Source of the DNA: Actinomycetota bacterium
GTDB taxonomy: Bacteria; Actinomycetota; Actinomycetes; Nanopelagicales; Nanopelagicaceae
Assembly (NCBI GenBank): GCA_009702465.1
Contig: WLHY01000031.1
Location: 1 to 8,894 of the forward strand
Direction of reading: 5' to 3'
DNA length: 8,894 nucleotides
Below the pieces are notes generated by a model. That model did no database searches. It worked only from the letters and a program-made list of their open reading frames with translations, and had not been told where the DNA came from. Within the stretch, counting starts at the first letter, position 1; the number at the start of each line of letters is the position of its first letter. Positions 6,813-8,894 of this stretch are shown piece by piece. The position numbers were made by a program, and so were the translations under genes.

Positions 6813-7202
6813 CTATTGTCTTACCAACGGTAGGCCAGCATTTGTCCAATCGATGATGCCACCATTTAAGTTTGAAAGTGAAATAAATTGTTCATTACTC
6901 ATCTTGGCAAGTGCATCGGCAGATCTGCGACCGCTGCGACAATAAACTGCATAGCTCTTGGATTTATCTAACTTTGCAATTTCACTTAGAAATTCATTAC
7001 TTTCAACATTAATATTGATTGCATTAGCAATATGACCTTCATCAAACTCAGCCTTGGTGCGAACATCTAGAATAACCACACCCGCCTCTTGCGTCTTTGC
7101 TTCAAAGGCAGCAGTATCTAGGTTCATTGTTGATTCATTTCCATTAGAACAGCCTGTCAGTACTACCGCTGAAAGTGCAATCAAAATAGCAAGTTTTCTC
7201 AT
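6813..7202 (-). CDS. Lipoprotein single-domain rhodanese (sulfurtransferase)
   Basis: 129 residues. A lipoprotein signal peptide is clear: MRK, a hydrophobic stretch (4-15), then lipobox LTGC with Cys18 as the lipidated residue, so the protein sits on the outer face of the cytoplasmic membrane. One rhodanese domain covers about 26-127: VILDVRTKAEFDEGHI at 43-58, active-site Cys88 in YCRSGRRSA, and closing LNGGIIDW. The CRSGRRSA loop is typical of small rhodaneses acting on thiosulfate or persulfide. The SD AGGAG (7211-7215) overlaps the stop of the upstream regulator (TAAGGAG), indicating co-transcription. Its place between the regulator and the reductase/rhodanese fusion suggests that it handles sulfane sulfur outside the cell while the fusion works inside. 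Confidence 0.93.
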   Translation of the reverse strand: MRKLAILIALSAVVLTGCSNGNESTMNLDTAAFEAKTQEAGVVILDVRTKAEFDEGHIANAININVESNEFLSEIAKLDKSKSYAVYCRSGRRSADALAKMSNEQFISLSNLNGGIIDWTNAGLPLVRQ

Positions 7203-7214
7203 TACAAAATCTCC

Positions 7215-7502
7215 TTAGGCCAGAGTTAAAAATAATTTTTGTAGCTGTGTTGTTACAGCTTCAGAGTTGGATTTATTGTCGACTAAACACTCCTTCAAGC
7301 TTGCAGAGATTAAGGTAAAGGCGGCGGTGTTAATCGCTTTTGATACCGCAGACATCTGGGTGACGATCTCCTCGCAGTTGCGCCCTTCTTCTAGCATTCT
7401 GACAACTGCCCCGAGTTGGCCATGTGCTCGCTTGACTCTATTTGCAATAGCTTCAGTTTGGTCCTGGTCAGATAACACATGAGTAATTTTCTTGGTTGCC
7501 AT
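7215..7502 (-). CDS. CsoR/RcnR-family repressor, CstR-like (persulfide-sensor type)
   Basis: 95 residues with the all-helical CsoR/RcnR/CstR core: RVKRAHGQLGAVVRMLEEGR at 22-41, C43 in RNCEEIV, then SASLKEC with C72. Copper-sensing CsoR uses Cys-His-Cys, with the His four residues before the second Cys. Here that position is Ser68, so the Cu(I) set is incomplete while the two Cys remain, as in CstR, where they form di- or polysulfide links with sulfane sulfur and release DNA. The targets fit: the gene heads an operon with two rhodanese-domain proteins and a CoA-disulfide reductase. Start ATG 7502 has SD GGAG (7508-7511) 5 nt upstream. The palindrome at 7529-7546 is the likely operator, making it autoregulated. 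Assignment as a persulfide rather than metal sensor is a well-supported inference. Confidence 0.92.
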   Translation of the reverse strand: MATKKITHVLSDQDQTEAIANRVKRAHGQLGAVVRMLEEGRNCEEIVTQMSAVSKAINTAAFTLISASLKECLVDNKSNSEAVTTQLQKLFLTLA

Positions 7503-7526
7503 TTGTTCTCCAATCCCTTGACAATG

Positions 7527-7532
7527 ACTATA
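7527..7532 (-). promoter_or_regulatory. -10 element of the CstR-like operon promoter
   Basis: TATAGT on the minus strand, overlapping the left arm of the operator, with transcription expected to start near 7520 and a leader of roughly 18 nt carrying the SD. No good -35 hexamer is visible at 16-19 bp; TTGATA (7555-7560) is 22 bp away, which is too far. Confidence 0.5.
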
Positions 7533-7546
7533 CCCTAGGGGGTATA
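7529..7546. promoter_or_regulatory. CsoR/CstR-type operator palindrome in the bidirectional promoter
   Basis: TATACCC-TAGG-GGGTATA: perfect 7-bp arms around a 4-bp centre, of the ATACCC...GGGTAT type typical of CsoR-family operators. It lies between the divergent regulator operon and the 37-residue Cys-rich gene. It covers the -10 of the minus promoter and most of that of the plus promoter, so one bound tetramer could silence both directions. Confidence 0.8.
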
Positions 7547-7573
7547 CTGATATTTATCAAATCAACACGGATT

Positions 7574-7578
7574 AGGAG
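7574..7578 (+). promoter_or_regulatory. Ribosome binding site deciding the start of the 37-aa gene
   Basis: AGGAG lies 8 nt before ATG 7587. A nearer ATG at 7581 is only 2 nt from the SD and is followed at once by TAA, so the functional start is 7587. Confidence 0.75.
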
Positions 7579-7586
7579 CTATGTAA

Positions 7587-7700
7587 ATGTGTTCAAAAGT
7601 TACCTGCTTTAAATGTGGCAAACCAACATGGGATGGTTGCGGTGAACATATTGAGGAAGCACTTTCAGGAGTAGCAGAGCAAGATCGCTGTTCCTGCTAA
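7587..7700 (+). CDS. Small Cys-rich protein, 37 aa (paralogue of the one at 4951-5118)
   Basis: The frame from ATG 7587 to TAA 7698-7700 encodes a 37-residue protein beginning MCSKVTCFKCGKPTWDGCG and ending DRCSC. Cys are at 2, 7, 10, 18, 35 and 37, six in 37 residues. The motif is C-x4-C-x2-CGKPxWxGCGxHIEEALxGV, then RC. It shares 24 of its first 35 residues, gap-free, with the 55-residue protein that ends the divergent operon, which strongly supports both being real genes. A strong SD, a recognisable promoter and the CstR-type operator precede it. The spacing of C7/C10 and C18 suggests a zinc-ribbon-like knot or a redox-active, persulfide-carrying peptide. No function is known to me. It should be induced together with the rhodanese operon (inference). 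Confidence 0.88.
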   Translation: MCSKVTCFKCGKPTWDGCGEHIEEALSGVAEQDRCSC

Positions 7701-7718
7701 TTTAATTTTCAAAGTTGC

Positions 7719-7724
7719 TAATAT
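7719..7724 (+). promoter_or_regulatory. Leaderless-type -10 of the AlkD-like gene
   Basis: TAATAT-CCAACG-GTG: a strong -10 match exactly 6 nt before the GTG start, inside the 30-nt gap after the 37-aa gene. No SD is present, so the gene is probably not translated from the upstream transcript. Confidence 0.55.
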
Positions 7725-7730
7725 CCAACG

Positions 7731-8444
7731 GTGCTTGCCGCCAAAGATGTTGTATCTGATCTAAAGCAGATAGCTAATTCGCGCAAAGCAATAGATCTCC
7801 AACGCTTCTTTAAAACTGGCCCCGGTGATTACGCTGAAGGGGACATTTTCTTAGGAATTGTTGTTCCGCAGACCAGAGTCATTGCCAAAAAATACCAAGA
7901 TTTATCCGTACCGGAAATAAATAGATTAACTGAATCGATCTACCACGAGGTTCGCTTTTGCGGCCTACTTATCTTGGTGGCTCAATTTGAGAAAGCCAAA
8001 ACTAGGGCTGCTCAAAAGAGATTATTTGATTTTTATATCCAACAATTGAAGGCTGGTTACATAAATAATTGGGATTTAATTGATGTGACAGCTGTTCGAA
8101 TGGGTCGGTATTTGCTTGATGAGAAATCTTATCTAACTACCTTGCGTCGCTTAGCCAAGAGTAAAAATCTCTGGGAAAGACGGATCTCAATAGTTTTTAC
8201 CTTTGCATTCCAGCGGATAGGAGAGTTGGATCCAACTCTTGAGATCGCCGATTTACTGCTAGATGATGATCATGACCTCATTCATAAAGCGGTTGGTTGG
8301 GCACTTCGCGAGGTAGGAAAAAAGGATGGCCCAATGCTTAGAAATTACTTAAGCGTAAATGTTGCACAAATGCCCAGAACAACCCTGCGCTATGCAATCG
8401 AGAAGTTCTCAGCGAGCGAACGCAAAAAATGGTTGAACGCTTAG
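7731..8444 (+). CDS. AlkD-like DNA alkylation repair enzyme (HEAT-like DNA glycosylase)
   Basis: 237 residues, the usual length for AlkC/AlkD-type glycosylases, which excise bulky or cationic N3/N7-alkylpurines using a curved HEAT-like repeat scaffold. The family core is visible: GDIFLGIVVPQTRVIAKKY at 37-55, HEVRFCGLLIL at 72-82, NNWDLIDVTA at 112-121 and LWERRISIVFTF at 147-158. W114 and D118 keep the W-x3-D spacing of the B. cereus AlkD catalytic-cleft residues, and R150/R151 are candidates for the DNA-contacting Arg; exact matching needs an alignment. The GTG start is chosen because the family N terminus fits and TAATAT lies 6 nt upstream. It is followed after 53 nt by the antiporter gene. 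Confidence 0.9.
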   Translation: MLAAKDVVSDLKQIANSRKAIDLQRFFKTGPGDYAEGDIFLGIVVPQTRVIAKKYQDLSVPEINRLTESIYHEVRFCGLLILVAQFEKAKTRAAQKRLFDFYIQQLKAGYINNWDLIDVTAVRMGRYLLDEKSYLTTLRRLAKSKNLWERRISIVFTFAFQRIGELDPTLEIADLLLDDDHDLIHKAVGWALREVGKKDGPMLRNYLSVNVAQMPRTTLRYAIEKFSASERKKWLNA

Positions 8445-8449
8445 CCCAG

Positions 8450-8455
8450 TAGACT
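8450..8455 (+). promoter_or_regulatory. Possible -10 element for the antiporter gene
   Basis: TAGACT would start transcription near 8462, giving a leader of about 36 nt with a weak SD-like TGGGA just before the ATG. No clear -35 is seen, so this is tentative; read-through from the AlkD-like gene is the alternative. Confidence 0.25.
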
Positions 8456-8497
8456 TAAACCATCATTTAAAGATAGCTTGAAAAAGATGGGATATAA

Positions 8498-8894
8498 ATG
8501 GCCAGCTTGGTTGTTGATACAGCACCATTAATCCTCGATGTCGGTGTTGTTTTGCTTGCTGCAGCAACGCTTGGTTATGGTGCTCGACGCTTGGGTCTTC
8601 CTTCTGTTGCTGGGTACTTACTGACCGGTCTTTTAGTTTCACCATTTACACCAGGCTTTGTTGCTGATGGAAATCAACTCACATTGCTCGCCGATATTGG
8701 TGTTGTGCTGCTCTTGTTTGAAGTTGGAATTGAGATTGATTTAAGGAGAATTAGTCGCGAACAACGTTATCTATTTTGGGGTGTGCCGACACAAGTTGCT
8801 CTTGGCATGCTGATTGGAACACCAGTATTTCTATATTTGGATGTACCAATGCTTGGCGCCTTACTGCTCTCGTTATCTATTGCGATGTCATCCA
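8498..8894 (+). CDS. CPA2-type monovalent cation:proton antiporter (3' end cut by window edge)
   Basis: An open frame of 132 codons runs from ATG 8498 to the window edge. The N-terminal part has the Kef/CPA2 Na+/H+-exchanger pattern: a first membrane helix (APLILDVGVVLLAAATLGYGA), then RRLGLPSVAGYLLTGLLVSP, the highly typical segment LPxVxGYLLxGLLxxP, then LADIGVVLLLFEVGIEIDLRRI, matching the family's LxxxGxxLLLFxxGLExD helix. Membrane segments are near residues 11-28, 35-48, 62-77, 96-112 and from 118 on. It acts in the cytoplasmic membrane exchanging Na+ or K+ for H+; ion choice and any C-terminal TrkA-type domain lie outside the window. ATG 8487 is out of frame; GGGA just upstream is a weak SD. 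Confidence 0.87.
   Translation, partial: MASLVVDTAPLILDVGVVLLAAATLGYGARRLGLPSVAGYLLTGLLVSPFTPGFVADGNQLTLLADIGVVLLLFEVGIEIDLRRISREQRYLFWGVPTQVALGMLIGTPVFLYLDVPMLGALLLSLSIAMSS

Larger units (their letters stand above)
7518..7548 (+). promoter_or_regulatory. Promoter of the 37-aa Cys-rich gene
   Basis: TTGACA (7518-7523) and TATACT (7543-7548) are separated by 19 bp, a stretched spacer; GGTATA at 17 bp is a weaker alternative. The -10 overlaps the right arm of the operator. The transcript would start near 7555, giving a leader of about 32 nt that contains the SD. Confidence 0.6.

Noticed and set aside
3058..7502. A single eight-gene minus-strand operon from the CstR-like gene to the DinB-like gene
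   Set aside because: The gaps are short enough, but four of the downstream genes have a -10 element 6 nt before their starts and no SD, so independent transcription is more likely beyond 4951.
7215..7502. Annotation as a plain copper-sensing CsoR
   Set aside because: The His of the Cu(I) site is Ser68, and the neighbours are sulfurtransferases rather than copper ATPases or chaperones.
7581..7589. ATG-TAA-ATG, a start-stop minimal ORF directly before the 37-aa gene
   Set aside because: The first ATG is only 2 nt from the AGGAG and would initiate poorly; it is probably coincidental, although a stalling start-stop element cannot be excluded.
8463..8645. Minus-strand frame of 60 codons
   Set aside because: It is antisense to the clear CPA2 antiporter N terminus.

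Overview
The window looks like chromosomal DNA of a low-to-moderate GC, streamlined actinobacterium. A freshwater acI/Nanopelagicales-type lineage is my best guess. The reasons are AT-rich but actinobacterial-looking proteins, very short intergenic gaps, and many genes that appear to be leaderless (a TANNNT -10 element exactly 6 nt before the start codon, with no Shine-Dalgarno sequence). This placement is inference. No mobile element, tRNA, rRNA, CRISPR array or origin was seen.

Left part (1-3058): a LuxR-type regulator with a helical-repeat body runs off the left edge on the minus strand. It is divergent from trhO (plus strand, rhodanese-fold tRNA U34 hydroxylase). The 138-bp divergent spacer and the adjacent start of the regulator gene carry five copies of the heptamer TCACCCT/AGGGTGA, two of them forming a perfect inverted repeat. 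trhO converges on, and overlaps by 12 bp, a DinB-superfamily gene.

Middle (3079-4927, minus): a FUSC/aromatic-acid-exporter-like membrane protein, a Lys-rich small protein with an RpoA-CTD-like helix-hairpin-helix domain, and a DUF1801 protein. These are tightly packed, but each has its own apparent leaderless promoter, so the operon-like spacing may mislead.

Core of interest (4951-7700): a compact sulfane-sulfur (persulfide) locus. On the minus strand are a CsoR/CstR-family repressor with the Cys pair C43/C72 but Ser68 at the copper-ligand His position, a lipoprotein rhodanese, a CoA-disulfide reductase/rhodanese fusion, and a 55-residue Cys-rich protein. On the plus strand, divergent from the repressor, is a 37-residue paralogue of that Cys-rich protein. 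One palindrome, TATACCCTAGGGGGTATA (7529-7546), overlaps the -10 elements of both divergent promoters. This resembles the staphylococcal cst logic (persulfide-sensing CstR controlling rhodanese and CoA-disulfide-reductase genes), with two copies of an uncharacterised small Cys protein added. The genes of this locus have good SD sequences, unlike their leaderless neighbours.

Right part (7731-8894): an AlkD-like DNA glycosylase gene (GTG start, leaderless-type promoter), then the 5' part of a CPA2-type cation:proton antiporter running off the right edge.
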